Source of the DNA: Rotaria sp. Silwood1
Lineage: Eukaryota > Rotifera > Eurotatoria > Philodinida > Philodinidae
Assembly: GCA_905250075.1 (NCBI GenBank)
Contig: CAJNOP010000018.1
Span: 496,001 to 560,000 of the forward strand
DNA length: 64,000 bases
Direction: 5' to 3'
Shown here: piece by piece, positions 46,212 through 60,192 of the stretch
Layout: every line of letters starts with the position of its first letter
Position numbering within the stretch: position 1 is the stretch's first letter
The notes under the pieces: model-generated
The model's input: only the letters and a program-made list of their open reading frames with translations
Database searches by the model: none
Told to the model about the DNA's origin: nothing
Position numbers and translations under genes: made by a program

Positions 46212-47940
46212 CACATATAAAATAAAATTTTCAGACTGCCTACTAACAACATTTTCTAAATAAATAAAATAGAATCAGGTCATTAATATTTAGTGAGTAT
46301 ACTTCTGGTCACATTTACTACTGTTGTTCAGTGATTAGTGTTCTTTTTACTGTCTACGATAGAGCATAGATATTAAACAAAGAATAGAATAGAACAGAAC
46401 ATCTGTCTTTGTCTCGTTTCTTTTGCTTACTTTATGGCTCGCGATGTCTACATACATGCTCGAACGTCAGTAGCAAATAGATGGTAGCCATAGCCATAAG
46501 AGTGTAATAGGCAACGTACACACGCGTATTTCCTCTTATTCTCTCAACACACGATGTTTTATGATATTATTTTTTCTTATAGAAAAAAAAGATGACGAAT
46601 GTCAAGGGCAACAAAAAAAATGAAGAAAAGGAAATATGAAAAATAGTGATAAGATTAAATTTCTAATGAATATGAAACAAACAGTTAATGAGTATGATTC
46701 TTTTCTAATAGATTTATTTATTGTTGGATGATAAAACTTTGACATTCTATATAGAAAAAAAAAAAGAAGAATTAAGAAAAAAAATGAGAACTGTCTTTGA
46801 TACTGAAGTTATTTTACTATATTGAACTGCATAAATAAACCGAAGAACGAATAAATCAATTTCAACTTTTATTCTCTCATTCTTTCTATCTTATCGTTGA
46901 TTTACGTTGTGTATATTTGCCTACTTACTCGACGGTATATGGTTAAATAATAATATTAATACAATAATGAATCATGAAAATTTTTCTTATTGGATCTTTA
47001 TCAGAATAAATAGTCAACGTAGATGGCAGTAAGCATTGATCTATTCAGTCAAAGTTTTTAAATTTCAAATGAAGTAAATACATGAGTATTGTATATACTG
47101 ATAATATATTCTAGTGATTCTTTGATATATTTACACACTCTGTATAATTATGAAGATTGTATTTATTCATTTGAATAAATCGAAAATAAATTTTTAATCA
47201 AAAGGTTGATTGATTGAAAGTATTCATTAATGAAAGTTTGGTTAGAAACAAACAGAATTGCCTGAAGCTATTCTGCATCAATGAATCGAATAATTGTTCA
47301 TTGACAGCTTGTAAGACAAATTTATTAGATGAATGTATTAATCAAACTTTTTCAAGAATATATATCTTCATAGATAGATGTTTCACGATATTTTATTCAA
47401 ATTTTCTTTTCTGAAGAGACGAACATGTATTATTAGAAGTATGGACACATATTACAATAGTCGTGAACTCTACGAGAGTCAATTCAATTTTTACAGAAAC
47501 GTCATCCTCTCGACTGTGATATCAGATAAAATACTGGTATTTCATCATATTTAAAAAGAATATTATATCATTGAAATTAATCAATCATTTTGAACGATAA
47601 AGAAATTCAACTGACGAAAATATTTATATTTGTAGTTGGTAATAATGAAACTTCTATAAACACGTGTGTCTCTAATTTTTATAAAAAGAATACATTTATG
47701 GTATCATCAATTAAAAATTGAAATATCTTTATTTGAATTTTTTTTTTTATTGCTCTTCTTTCTTCATTCAAATATAAGTGTTACTACATACATAATTATA
47801 TAATCTATATAAAAAGCAAATAATCGTAACTAGTTATCCTTGAATCAAAGATAGTTGAATATGATTAAAATGATCTTTGCAATTGAATATGCATTATAAA
47901 GAGAAACTTTATTATCACATAGTTATAATGAAATAAAAAC
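46212..47940. other. upstream region of MRTF, otherwise empty
   Basis: Contains the promoter side of MRTF. On the minus strand a GGCAG acceptor-like site lies ~25 bp before the ATG. Beyond this the sequence is AT-rich with no gene or repeat recognised; the frame at 47214-47414 has no support. Confidence 0.4.
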
Positions 47941-48090
47941 ATCCACTCGAATGAATCAAAAAATAATCATCAAAATCAATCACAGAAGCTGTAAAAAAAA
48001 ATAATGAAATACATTGAATTAGAAGTGCATATGTTGCATATTTACAAATTCGATGATAAAGTACATACTAATAATCAAGTCAGAAACTTT
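47940..48090 (-). pseudogene. decayed fragment of the four-span membrane-protein gene
   Basis: The stretch ATCAAAAAATAATCATCAAA followed by ...CAGAAGCTGTAAAAAAAAAT and ATACATTGAATTAGAAGTGC is a clear diverged copy of ATCAAAAAATAAGCATCAAA...GCTGCAAAAAATAATGATATACATTGCATTATAAGTGC in exon 2 of the gene at 49023-49897, in the same orientation ~1.5 kb away. The match covers about 90-130 bp, corresponding to the region around the third membrane span. The frame is broken by indels and by stops, so it is not functional. Confidence 0.7.
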
Positions 48091-49022
48091 TTTTTTTCAT
48101 ATATGAATATTAAATAAAATAATAATTTAGAAATTCATGCTAGCATGAAATCAATAATCAATATAAACAATGATTTGCAAGAAGATCAATAAATATACAA
48201 TTTAATTCAGAACTAATAATAGACAAAGTACATAAACAGACAAAGATAAAAAGAAAAATAGACTTGGATGAATTGATCGAAACTTATTATTGGAATTATA
48301 TTTTTATGTATATTTTTCGTCATGACAATTGCATTTTTATTTGGTTTTGAATAATGTTATTATTTTTTTCTTTGTTTGATTGATCAATCAGATTTTAGGT
48401 TTCTTGCATTCTTAAAGTTTGTTTTTTTTTTTGAATTAGTCTATCTCATTTTCATATCGGACATGAGAAATTCATCCATTCTTGAGTAAATACTATATTT
48501 TTTTTTTCATTCACGTCATGCTTGTTTTACTACCTATTTTACAGTCATCGTGATAACGGAGAACTAAATTGATCATTGATATTACTATAATACTATAGTC
48601 TCACAATAAAACTATAGAATTCATTGTTATTTTGAAGCACTTTAAAATAGATTCTATTTTGTTACTATAAGATGAATCGGATAGATAAAATATAGCCACA
48701 TATTATTGTTGAATTTCATTGATATACATTACATTTGTTAATATAAAAAGAAGATTTAAAATGTAATTTAGTAGCTTTGAATGAATAATATAAAATTCAT
48801 GTTCTCATTTTTCTGTATTACAATTGAGTTTAATTTGATACTCAATCATTGTTCATATAAATAAATATTTTAAAAAATGAACAAAGTATAAAATTTCAAA
48901 AGATTTTTGTTTAAAGAAATATTTATTTAAAAAAATATATGCATATTCATTAAATGAAATCTATTATCAAAAATATATCAGTGTTATGTTTTTTTTTATT
49001 ATATAGATTGAATCATACATTA
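48091..49022. other. intergenic, nothing recognised
   Basis: AT-rich sequence between the decayed copy and the intact four-span gene, including the latter's 3' region. More of the decayed copy may lie here, but I could not align it with confidence. Confidence 0.4.
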
Positions 49023-49897
49023 TTATGGGAGTTTCTTTCGTACATTTACAGCCATCGTAGTAGTACAAGTTGGACACACGAGATCGTTTGAACGACCATC
49101 ACCCGTATCAACAACCATCGTTGGACGATGATATAGAGGAGAACCAGTTCTTTGTGAACGAATATTTCTCACCGGTGGAGCAACTATCATACCATCAGGT
49201 CCTGTTGGTACAACTGGTAATGTATTTTGTGCTTCTGGATGAACAGTTGGTGTTGTTTTAGCTTGTTGAACTCGCACAGCTGTTACGATATATATTATAA
49301 TAAAAACCAAACATAATACAAACATTACACAACCAGCAGCTAATTGTCCTTTAATTAATGGTATTTTGATATCATTAAAATTTGAAACTGAATAAAATAC
49401 ACCTCTTGTAGATCCAGAACTGTTACATGTTGATGATGGAAAAAAACATGTAGAAGTATTTATCAAAAAATAAGCATCAAAACCAATAACACAAGCTGCA
49501 AAAAATAATGATATACATTGCATTATAAGTGCATATGTAGCACAACCACGTTCATGACAACAACATGCTATAAAACAAAAAGATCAATAGATAGATTTAA
49601 AAAAGTCTAAATGAACAACTACATACTTGCAGATGATTGTGAAATACATGCAACAATAAAAAATAAACCTGCCCAAAGACCGACATAAATTGTAGCAGTA
49701 ACAATATCGATAAGCATACTACCGATTTCACATCCAATAATAGCCACAGCAAGAACGAATTGAAAAAAAACAAGTATACCAGAAAGTGTTGATGGAAATT
49801 TTTTTCTCCATTCTGATTGTGGTGGATTATTCGTTGGAACTGTTGGAGGCGCTGGAGCCATCGGAACTGGCGTAGCCGTTGGAACGTTATTGGCCAT
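49023..49897 (-). CDS. four-transmembrane protein, 271 aa, family unknown
   Basis: Two minus-strand exons (49897-49627 and 49567-49023, 59 bp intron) join to 271 residues. Residues 1-28 are Pro/Ala/Thr/Asn-rich and cytosolic-looking. Hydrophobic helices lie at ~38-58, ~66-86, ~102-122 and ~157-182. The first two are joined by a short loop. A loop of C-C-C-H-E-R-G-C follows helix 2, and a larger Cys/Ser/Asn-rich loop (T-C-F-F-P-S-S-T-C-N-S-S) lies between helices 3 and 4. The C-terminal ~85 residues are polar with a C-P-T-C pair near the end. Topology resembles MARVEL, claudin-like or other small tetraspan proteins, but no diagnostic motif (for example the tetraspanin CCG) is present, so I leave the family open. 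A broken partial copy lies ~1.5 kb downstream. Confidence 0.85.
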
Positions 49898-50612
49898 GAT
49901 GCTGACTTCTTTTTACACTTCTTTTACAAATATTTCTTATTTGATAAAGTTATTGAATCTTATATAGTATTACTCGGTTTATTTACTTTAGTTACTCTTT
50001 TCTTTCTAATTTGTAAATGCTAGAAAGGTTTCTTTTTTTTTGTTCTAGCCAGCTAAAAAATTTTTTTTTTCTATTTCTTTCTCAAATTTATTTGCAACAA
50101 AGAAAAAGAGAGAATGTATGAATGTCAACATTGTTATCGAAATGTTTTTCTTTTCTTTTTCAAACTGAATTATAATTAATAATATTCATATAGAATGTTC
50201 TACAATTGATGATGATTATGACTTGTTAATTAGAATATTTCCATATAATTCAAATTTTGATCTATATTAATCGATTTTTTTATTTGTAACATAGAAAAAA
50301 AAATATGAAACTTATTATTCTCAATGATGTAGACGAACAATAGAAACGGAAGTTTTTTTTTCTCATTACATTAAACTTCAAGAAAAAACTTTCATCTTTG
50401 CGTTTAATCTTTCAAAAAAAAAATTTGAAAACATACGAATTCATTCATATTCTAATCATCCATCAATTTTCTCATTTATTTCGATCAATGCGCGAAAGAA
50501 AGATTAATAGATAGACTATATATCAAAATGAATAGCCTGAACGTAATGGTCGGTCATTGTTTTAAAATTATATATAATCAAGCAATGAACATTTTCATAC
50601 AGTTTATACAAC
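49898..50612. promoter_or_regulatory. divergent upstream region between two genes
   Basis: 715 bp separates the start of the four-span gene (-) from the start of the Thr-rich secreted protein (+), so both promoters should lie here. T-tracts and CT-rich runs are present; no core promoter motif could be fixed. Confidence 0.35.
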
Positions 50613-51185
50613 ATGTTGCTTCATTCGATCATCTTCGTTTCATTTATCATTTTAACAAATAGCATAACAATTTTGCCATTGAATAGAACCACCACTACGA
50701 AAAAAACAACAACAGTTCCAACGGAAACTTTTACAGTCTTAAGTACATTACCACCAACAACGAAAGAATATGACGCAGAAATTACAACAACAACAACAAT
50801 GGATTATGAAGAAGAAATTACAACAACAACAATACCAGCAAAATCTATCGACCATAATAAATCTTATGAATTTCAATCGAACTTTAGTCGTAATAATGAT
50901 GCCGTTTTTGTTTCTATTCATTCAAATGTATCTGATACATTTGTATCGATTAGTAATGTATTTACTGATGATAAATATGACAACTATTCATGTGAAATTT
51001 TATTTAATGAACATTCAAATAAATTAAATCAAATATTCAAAACAAAAATTATTATTGATTTCAATCTATCCTTAACACGTGATTTGGCTATTCAACTTGG
51101 TGATCGTTTAATTGATATTGCGGATCTTCTATCAACAATTCAATCGATGGACAATCAAAATAAGACATTAGAAACTGATCATTAA
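50613..51185 (+). CDS. secreted Thr-rich (mucin-like) protein, 190 aa
   Basis: A single-exon frame. Residues 1-18 form a clear signal peptide (hydrophobic core L-H-S-I-I-F-V-S-F-I-I-L-T). Residues ~25-80 are Thr-rich with T-T-T-T runs separated by acidic E-Y-D and Y-E-E-E stretches, a likely O-glycosylated stalk. The C-terminal ~105 residues are a non-repetitive domain with several N-x-S/T sites and one Cys (Y-S-C-E-I-L), ending with an amphipathic helix (~155-180). No transmembrane anchor. No family match; codon use and composition look coding. An AATAAA lies shortly after the stop (~51220). Confidence 0.68.
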   Translation: MLLHSIIFVSFIILTNSITILPLNRTTTTKKTTTVPTETFTVLSTLPPTTKEYDAEITTTTTMDYEEEITTTTIPAKSIDHNKSYEFQSNFSRNNDAVFVSIHSNVSDTFVSISNVFTDDKYDNYSCEILFNEHSNKLNQIFKTKIIIDFNLSLTRDLAIQLGDRLIDIADLLSTIQSMDNQNKTLETDH

Positions 51186-54113
51186 TCTTTTTTGTTTTTC
51201 TGCTTTTTGTTTCATTTCAATAATAAATTGTTTTTAAAAAAGTAAATAATCTATTTTTAATGCTGGCGTATAATTCCATGGATAGATTTGTATTAAATTT
51301 AACAAAGTTTACGAGCTTGTTTTAGTCATGAGAATGTTTTTCAATATACAATAATCATAATTAGAATTATTTAACGTCTGAGACTTTGAAGTAAAGCATA
51401 AATGTTTCCGATCATTTCAAATACGTGTGACCTCTCAAAATAACATCTAGTTGTTAACAATTGTATACTTTCATTAAATAGCAAAGTGATTTTTTTATGA
51501 ATTTCATTCACGTTTAGCTCATTGCATGTTATATTGTATTGTTTGTCTCGCGACTCATTTGTTCAAGTTATGTTTGCGACTAGATAAAAAAATAATCACT
51601 ATAGTGCTAAACGACGCTAATTTTTCTTTTCTGAATAAAATATTGTTCGACGTCATGAAAAATCATATTCGAAACTCATAGAATGTGAAAGAATAGCTTT
51701 TATCCAGCGTGTAAATCAGACAAGTCATTAGAAAGAAAACAAGGAATTTTGAAATGTACTTATAATATTTTCCATAAGAAAGAAAAATTTTTATTCTATA
51801 AAGTTGAATGAATAAGAATGATATGATAAAATTCTTGACCTCAAATAGTGTGAATCAACAAAACTTAGGTCATATACATGAATTGGTAGCAGAGATTTAA
51901 CAACACATTGAGCTTCAAATCAAGTAAAAATATACATTTTATTCGATATTGTGCTAAGTATACAGATAGTTGTCGAGAAACATATTTTTCTCATTGAAAT
52001 TTTCTCTGATCTTTGAATGGAATGAGTGTTATTTGATAACAGAAGATAAATTATTGACGAGATTTTCATACTTTTTCTTAATATAGAGAGCTAAAGTTTT
52101 CCTCCTATATACATTTAAGCAAGATCTTTAAATTTGCAAAAGTTTTAGCTCTTTACTAAGTAGTCATCATTTTATCGTAAATGTTCACCAGTTACCAAAA
52201 TAGAAAAGAGTCTAAATGGTTGATTTTGAATCTTAACCACTTCCAGACAACATAAAACATTGATTGTATGATTCGTAGCTAGAATCCGTTGGATTAAATG
52301 GATGGATAAAAACAATAGATAATGGTGTTAAATTTACTGGTGTATGAAGAGCTGAAAATATCTGGAATGCACAGAACGCAAAAGTGTTTGATATATCATT
52401 ACAGCTAGAAAAAAAATTGCACAAGAATGACGGCAATTTGAGAAAGAAAACTGTAAAAATGACACACGAAATATCTTATCATTCATAATTGGTGATGGAA
52501 AGAGCATGTTCATACCAATTGCGTTTTATTACATCTCCTGTTTTTGAAAAAAATGGTCATGTAAAGTTTCATTTCATCCGATGTTTATTAGTATCCCTAG
52601 TCCAGGAATAAACATGCTGCAGAAATCAAGTACGAAAATTCATGCATTTTAATCTAGTTTATGCATTGGGACATTAATCTTAGCTAGAAAGAATTTTGGC
52701 TTTATAGGTCAAGAAAAAATAGGAAAAATGCCATCGAAAAATCCTCCTCAATTATTATTAGACGCATTTTATATTCATGACAGAGCTCTCTATGAACTGA
52801 GCTGGACCCTATGAAAGTCGGTTGATGGATTACTAAACTTTGATCCAAGCAAGGCCATGGTTTCTGCTTCAGAATTCGTCCACGAGATGCCTCTTATCAA
52901 TTTTAATGATCTTTTTTGTTGATAGATACTGCATAATATCTATTGAAAAACTTTAATAGGATTCGAGCTCCTATTAACATTATCTAGATTTGAAGGTTTC
53001 ATATACAGTAGCTTGTATAGCGAGTTCCTCAGTTTGCCGACATAGTATCTCTGAGTTATTAACATTTCAACAACAGCTGCTGCTCGAATCGCAATGAAAA
53101 ACAACAGATTATTTTGAAAAGCTTCTATTAATGGATACGATATGTACAAACTCTGAAACTTTTTATGCGAACTACTACATACGAAACCTTGAAATGAAAC
53201 CAATTTCAAGACAAAATTCAAAAACAAAGTTTTTCTGAAAGAATTGGATCTGTTAGTGATCTTATGTTAGTAGAAATATTAAAAATTTAATAGTTCCTTC
53301 AAGTCTTCATACGAAATCGAAGCCTCTTAAAGTTTTTCAATAGATAGTGTACAGCATCAATAAGCTAAAAAGGTCATTGAAGTCGGTAGAAACCATCTGA
53401 GAAAATTTTCTTGTCATTCTAACTTATACCATATGTCACAGATCTACTTAAAATTTTTCTTAGAGATAGTTTAGCTTACTACATTGGTTTAAATTATGCA
53501 TTATCATGAACATTCGTTTTATTTCCTACATTAAATCAAAATTTCTTTGTGAAAGAGAAGAACGAGACAATTTTCATGCTTTGAACGACAGAAAAGATCT
53601 AATGAAAGTCCTAAATCAAATCTTTATTTTTGATGAAAAATTAGTTTACAGTAATAATACGCGATACGATCCATAGGACAAAACTCTTAGCTCATATGAG
53701 TGCTTCTCTTATAATTTGATGAGCCTACAACATTAAGAACTCTAATGGTTGAGATTAATTACAAACGTTTTTTTTTTAATTTATATTTGCATTCGATCTT
53801 ATTCTTTACTTCACATTGGATGATTTGTGAAGTAGACATCATCTGAAGAAAATACTCGATGTTATTCATAAAAGACAATTCATTCTTCTATATGTATATA
53901 TATCTAGGCCCTAACGTATCAATAATGCTACATTCATCCAGGGTTATTTATTTCTGATATAGAATGCCATTCAGATAGACGTCGCTGTAAAACACTAGAA
54001 TAATTATTTACATATGTAAGTATTCGTCTATCTTTTTTACCAATCGAAAAATATCCTAATTCTAGATTTGCGCAGAACTATTATACAGAGTCACCTGTAT
54101 TTCAACGATCAAT
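51186..54113. other. intergenic, nothing recognised
   Basis: 2.9 kb of AT-rich DNA. Short frames at 52233-52436 and 52940-53227 (minus) have no recognisable content. The last few hundred bases should hold the PMPCA promoter. Confidence 0.45.
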
Positions 54114-57100
54114 ATGTTAAAAGCTGTCCGTATTCTTTGTCGACAATCATCACCAAATCTATTTCGAAGGTAAATTAGTTTGATGTAAGCCTTCAATTAG
54201 TTTATTTTTCTAATTAGATTGCGTCATACTGAAAATTCATCAAAAGATGATATATCTCGTACAACAAGTCTTGGACGTGATTCAACATTTCCAACAGTTT
54301 ATAATTTTCCTGCTTTATCAAAATCACCATCATGGTTACCACCAGTAAAATATGCTGTACCAGAAGCAAATCGATATGATACAAACGTAACAACACTTGA
54401 GAATGGTCTTCGAGTTTGTATTTATATTTCTAATTGGAACAAATTATTTATTGAAGTTTTTGTTCTCTAACAGGTTGCTTCGGAAAAACTTTTTGGTGAC
54501 TTTTGTACAGTTGGAGGTATTAGTGGAATTTTTTCATTTATTTATTTTATTATTGAAATTTATTATAGTGATTGTTTCTGCGGGGCCTCGATTCGAAGGC
54601 AAATATCTTAGTGGTGTTTCACATTTCCTTGAAAAATTAGCTTTTATGGTAAAAGAAAATTAATTTGGTATGTTTTTTCTTGTGAAATTGGAAATTTTAT
54701 TTTAGTCGACTAATAAATATGGAAGTCGTGAGCAAATTGTCGAAACATTACATGATGTAAATGCTATATGTGATTGTCAAACATCAAGGTAAATAAAAAA
54801 AAATACCTCATCTTTTTTTTCAAATTTATGCGATTAATGTTTATAGAGATATTATAATCTATGCATTATCATGTCGAACAACTGGTGTTGAACGTGTTGT
54901 TGAATTACTTTCTGAAACAATGTTTCGTCCGAAATTTTTACCCGAAGAAGTAATCAACATTTTTCTGTTGTTTTTTGTATGTTATAGTTTTTTTAATGTA
55001 CAGATTCAATCTGCACAAGCAGCTGTTCTCAATGAAATAGACGATTTAAAAAATCGACGATATGATCCAACTCCAATTTTAACTGATATGATACATGCAG
55101 TATATGATTTTTCTTGCAGTTTATAAGTGAAAGTATTCTTATTTTTTTTTTGTTAATGTTAGGCTGGCTATGGAAATAAAACCTTAGGTTTACCAAAATA
55201 TACACCCTTAGACAATGTTTCTCGAATAGATGCATCAATGTTAAGATCATTTACGAAAGAATTTTATCGACCAGAACGCATGGTACTTGCCGGTGTTGGT
55301 ATTGATCATCAACAACTTGTTGATTTAGGAAAAAAATATTTTGCGATGCCAAAAAATGATGATAAGAATGTTGATCAAAAAACTAATGAAGATAATAAAG
55401 CTAAATGGACTGGTGGAGTTGTTATGGTAATGAGATTTTTTACATATTTAATATAGCACAACATTTTTTCAATTTCAATGCTATTGCAATGATCGAAAAA
55501 CTAAAATCAAATACTTCTAGGCATAAAATCTGGATCTACGATAATTAATTACAATTCTAAAAAATAAAGTTGGCAAACAAGAAATTTCTTGACATTAGAG
55601 AGAAATAAGTAACGAGGAAAGTTCTCCCAATCGATAAATCGCTTTTGGATAAAGGTAGAACGTAATGAGAATTGTTGATTGTACAAGTGTCAAGTCTTTC
55701 GATTTGCTTCTATCCTGAAATAAGAACACCGAATCTACCGGTATATATGAATGATATAAAATATATTTTGTTACCATAGCTGTATCTTAAAATAGGAACC
55801 ACGACAAGATTTGAAATATTCACAAGAACCTATTCTCATCATGGACTGTCTCTAAAAGTGTAATACTTTTGGCAAAAATAAGCTAAGAATCTGAACTGTT
55901 TTTCAGGATATTCAAAACTCATTTGATTCGACAAAATGCACGTGGTCTCGACTAGAATTTCGGCTTATTTTACAGCTTCGTTCTGTTGTGACTTTTCTAT
56001 CGGGCACTGAATATAGTTTTTGTTTTTTCGTAACAATGCGATAAATTCGAAGTTGTGGATGGTAATATTCAATTATCGTTTACCAGCAAAATGATCTAAT
56101 AATTCATTCCATAGAATATATCTTCATGTTTCACATGTCATCGTCATCCTTGTGCGATGCTTTATACGATTGAATCACGTATCTTCAAATGAAAGTTTAC
56201 GGGATGTGAAATAGGAATCATGCTTCTGTCAAACATGCCATTAATTATCGTAGTACCAATTTGTCATCTTCTCATGAATTCTATATTGAAATACATTTAA
56301 GTTTTTTGTATAATCTACCTTAGTTTATTTTTTTTGTCGAATCGGGAATAGAGATGTGCAGGACCCACTTTTTGGTTTCGCACTACAGAAAACTATTCCA
56401 AAATTTATTGATATCAGATCTTAAAATACTCTTCAATATTTGTTTTTATATTTATTTAGTCGACGACTAGTACTTTTTATGATCATCTCTTTTGACATAT
56501 GTTCTGATTGATAACTCGTTTAAAACTATAGAATATTTGACTATAATCTTCAGTTGTGTCTATCATAACTTTTTTCTTGTAGTCCTGGAATGGAACTAAA
56601 GTTGATTCCGTACATCTTTACTCTGAAAATAATATCAGTGTATTATCTTAGTAAAAAATAGCTGTTCTAGTTTCTTGATAATTTTAATTAAATTTTTAAT
56701 GGCTTTTTTTTTAATAGGAAGAACGTGATCTAAGTCATTTATCATTTGGTGCTGATCCATTACCGGAAAATGTTCATATAGCACTTGGGTTTGAAGGTAA
56801 AGATTTATGAAACTTTTTTTTTGCTTGCTTATCTATTTTTTCAACAGCTCCATCTCATAAAGAAGAACATGAATTTGTTTCGGCTTGTGTATTAAGTCAG
56901 TTATTAGGTGGTGGTGGTTCATTCAGTGCTGGTGGTCCAGGTAAAGGACTTTATTCACGTTTTTATTTGAATGTTCTCAACAGGTAATTTTCATCAACAT
57001 AAATAAACGCAAACAAAAAAAACAAGAATCCTTTATATTCAATCTAGACATGAACAAATCAAAACAGCTATATCATATAATCAAGCATATTCTGATTCCG

Positions 57101-57519
57101 GATGTTTATATTTTCATTTTGGTGGTGAACCATCATATCTTCGTAACATGGTTGATGTTGCTATACGTGAAATTGGTTTTCTTGTTTCTGAACGACCAGG
57201 ATCCGTGGAACTTGAACGTGCTAAAAAACAATTACAATCAATGCTTTTTATGAATTTAGAACAACGTCCTGTTGTTTTTGAAGATATTGCACGACAAGTT
57301 CTTTCCGTTGGAAAACGTCAACAAGCTGATTATTATTTTAATCGTATAGAACGTATTCAAGTTAATGATATTTATGAAATAGCACGACGAATATTTAGTA
57401 AACCACTTGCATTAGCTGGTCTTGGTAAAAATTTAAATGAAATGCGTTCATATGCTCAAATAGCGGATACAGTACAACAACAATTATCACCTAAAACACG
57501 ATGGCGTATTTTTGGTTAA
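54114..57519 (+). CDS. PMPCA: mitochondrial processing peptidase subunit alpha
   Basis: MPP alpha binds presequences and, with the catalytic beta subunit, cleaves them in the mitochondrial matrix. Eleven exons (54114-54169, 54218-54413, 54474-54516, 54569-54648, 54706-54788, 54847-54949, 55004-55099, 55163-55426, 56718-56796, 56848-56983, 57048-57519) join to 535 residues, close to the ~525 of mammals. The first ~25 residues are basic and hydroxylated, fitting a mitochondrial presequence. [11 protein letters not shown] opens the M16 fold. H-F-L-E-K stands where the catalytic subunit has H-x-x-E-H, as expected for alpha. The flexible substrate-binding loop [16 protein letters not shown] (~353-368) is intact. 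Intron 8 is 1.29 kb; the others are 48-64 bp. DCAF6 begins only 119 bp after the stop. Confidence 0.97.
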
Positions 57520-57638
57520 ATATAATTTTTTTTTCTTCTAGGTCAATTTTTTGTTTATTTGGTTTTTCTTTTGGTTTCATTTATTCAATAACAAAGAGCA
57601 AAGAAAACGAAGATATTAGAGGACTTCTTTTTTTTCAG
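57520..57638 (+). promoter_or_regulatory. 119 bp gap ending in an acceptor directly abutting the DCAF6 ATG
   Basis: A T-rich tract ending TTTTTTTTCAG at 57628-57638 runs directly into the ATG of the next gene at 57639. With the previous gene stopping at 57519, no room is left for an ordinary promoter plus 5' exon unless the first exon lies inside PMPCA. Spliced-leader addition at this AG is the simplest reading. Confidence 0.5.
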
Positions 57639-60048
57639 ATGCCCTATTTATCCGATCGTCAATATGGTCTTCTTTCTCATCGACGTTTATTAGTTAAATT
57701 AAAAAATTCTTCATCAATAACACGACGACTTAAATTAGGTCGTACATTAAATGTTCATCGAGGCTGTGTAAATACAATATGTTGGAATGAACATGGTACA
57801 ACAATATTATCAGGATCTGATGATCAACATTTAATTGTAACAGATCCATATACGACAAAAATTTTAACAAGTGTACATAGTGGTCATAGAGAAAATATTT
57901 TTTCAGCAAAATTTCTACCTGAAACAAATGATCGTAGAGTTGTTTCATGTTCAGGTGATGGAATTATATTTCATACAAATTTTGATCGACCAAGTAATTC
58001 ACATAGTAATGATGGATGTTTTACTTGTCATGGTGCAGCAACAGCATATGAAGTAAGAATTATTCCACATACACCAAATTTATTTTTTTCATGTTCTGGT
58101 AAATATTTTAAATAAATATATTTTTGTATTTTTATTATTTAAATTATAAATTTAGATGATTGTACAGTACGATTATATGACTTAAGAACAAAAAGTAATT
58201 GTTTAAAAGCTCATTGTAATGATGATATTGTCATAAGAAGTAAATGGGGTATTACATCAATTGATATTAATCCAATGAATCCAAATGAAATTGTTTGTGC
58301 TTGTTCGGATTCAGTAAGTATTGTGAATTATCATAAAGAATATATATGAATAATTAATCGTGTTTCTTGAAAGAGAATTTATTTCTTAATCGACTTTTAT
58401 TGTTTTAGTTAGATGACAAATTACTAGAAAATAGCTTTAGTTTCAACAAAGCTTGTAGCTTCTGAACTTATATTTTGTTTATAAGTGGAGAATACCTAAA
58501 CTAGCACGATCTCCTAATAGTTCTTCTTTTTATTTTGTCTGCGATATGAATGGTTGAAAACGTAGGAATTTTACATGTTTTATTAACTTTATGTACATAA
58601 GTTCAGGTTTATTAATAACAATAACTTAATAAAAGTAGAACAAGAAACTAAGAAGAATAAGAAACTAAGGAGAATAAGATAGCATAAGAACTAGAAAACT
58701 TCCCAGAAGAGAATATATGTGTGTGTATGTATATGGAATAACAAAAAGAGAAAGCGTTACTAATATGTATGGCAGAAAAAACAATCAACAAGCGATATAC
58801 TATACGTAGTAGATAAAAAGATACTGTGATGTGTACATACATATTGAATAAATCCTGAAAAAAAATAAATATCCTTTAGAGATTATATAAGTTTAGATGT
58901 CCTACCCACAATAGCAAGCTTCGCATCTTCTATAATGTCTTGCTCATTTTCATAGATTTTAATTAAAAGAGTTTTTCAGGGAACCAAAACGATTGCGAGA
59001 ATTTATAAAAGGGATTTTCAGCTAAGATCTCTGATAACTAGGCATATTTCGACGTGAATATACTTATTAAACTTGCAATTTTGTAAGGAATAAATTAATC
59101 ACGAGGGATCTTATATTGCTGGGAGAGATGTATAAGCTCAGAGATTTGAAACATTGATGAGACCTTGTATAGACATTCATAAAAAACTCATTAAATCTCC
59201 ACCATTTCAGGTAAAAGTCGGCAACCTTTTTTGACTTATGTTATTTTCTAATTATTTTCCATCTAACTGACGCAACAAAAGCCAATACAACAAAAAAAGA
59301 GAACATCTACTATTTAAATAGAAAATATTCTTATGATTTAATCAAGTTAACAATGAGTACATATATCCTATATCTTCAAGGAAAAGAGTATTTTCAAATG
59401 AAAGTCACCAACGTGAATAAAACATAGTAACTTCTCAGAATAGAAGGCCATGAATTTTGATGCTTGAGAATTACACAAAATCGTAGATTTATATCTTTCA
59501 TTTAAATGATTTCATTTTAATTGTTCTAGTCAGTTCGTCTTTATGATCATCGAAAACTTTCTACACAATCATCATCTGATACATCAACACCACGTCGAGG
59601 TGAAGCATCAATAAATGGTCTTATATCTCGTTTTGTATTAATGGATCGTAAAGAAAAACGTCCACCACGTATAACATCTGTTGTATTTAATCAACATGGT
59701 ACAGAAATATTAACATCATATTCATCTGAATCTCTCTATTTACTTAATCCAAAACAATCAATTACACAAGAACAAACTCAAGAACGTCTTGCACAACATC
59801 GTAATGAAAAACGAACAAGAACAAATACAAATGATAATAATAAATCAACATCAAATGAATCGTCTACAACAGAAGAAAAAAAGACATCTAATTTTAAACG
59901 ATTACGTCTTCGAGGGGATTGGAGTGACACAGGTAAATTTTATGTTATTCAATCAAGGTCTTTTTTACTTTTTTCCTCCATCTGAAGGTCCTGATTCTCG
60001 TCCAATGAATGACCAAGAATCAGAATCATCATCTACTAATACTACTTC

Positions 60049-60129
<81 letters not shown>

Positions 60130-60160
60130 TAATAATAATCATAATAATAATAATAATAAC

Positions 60161-60192
<32 letters not shown>

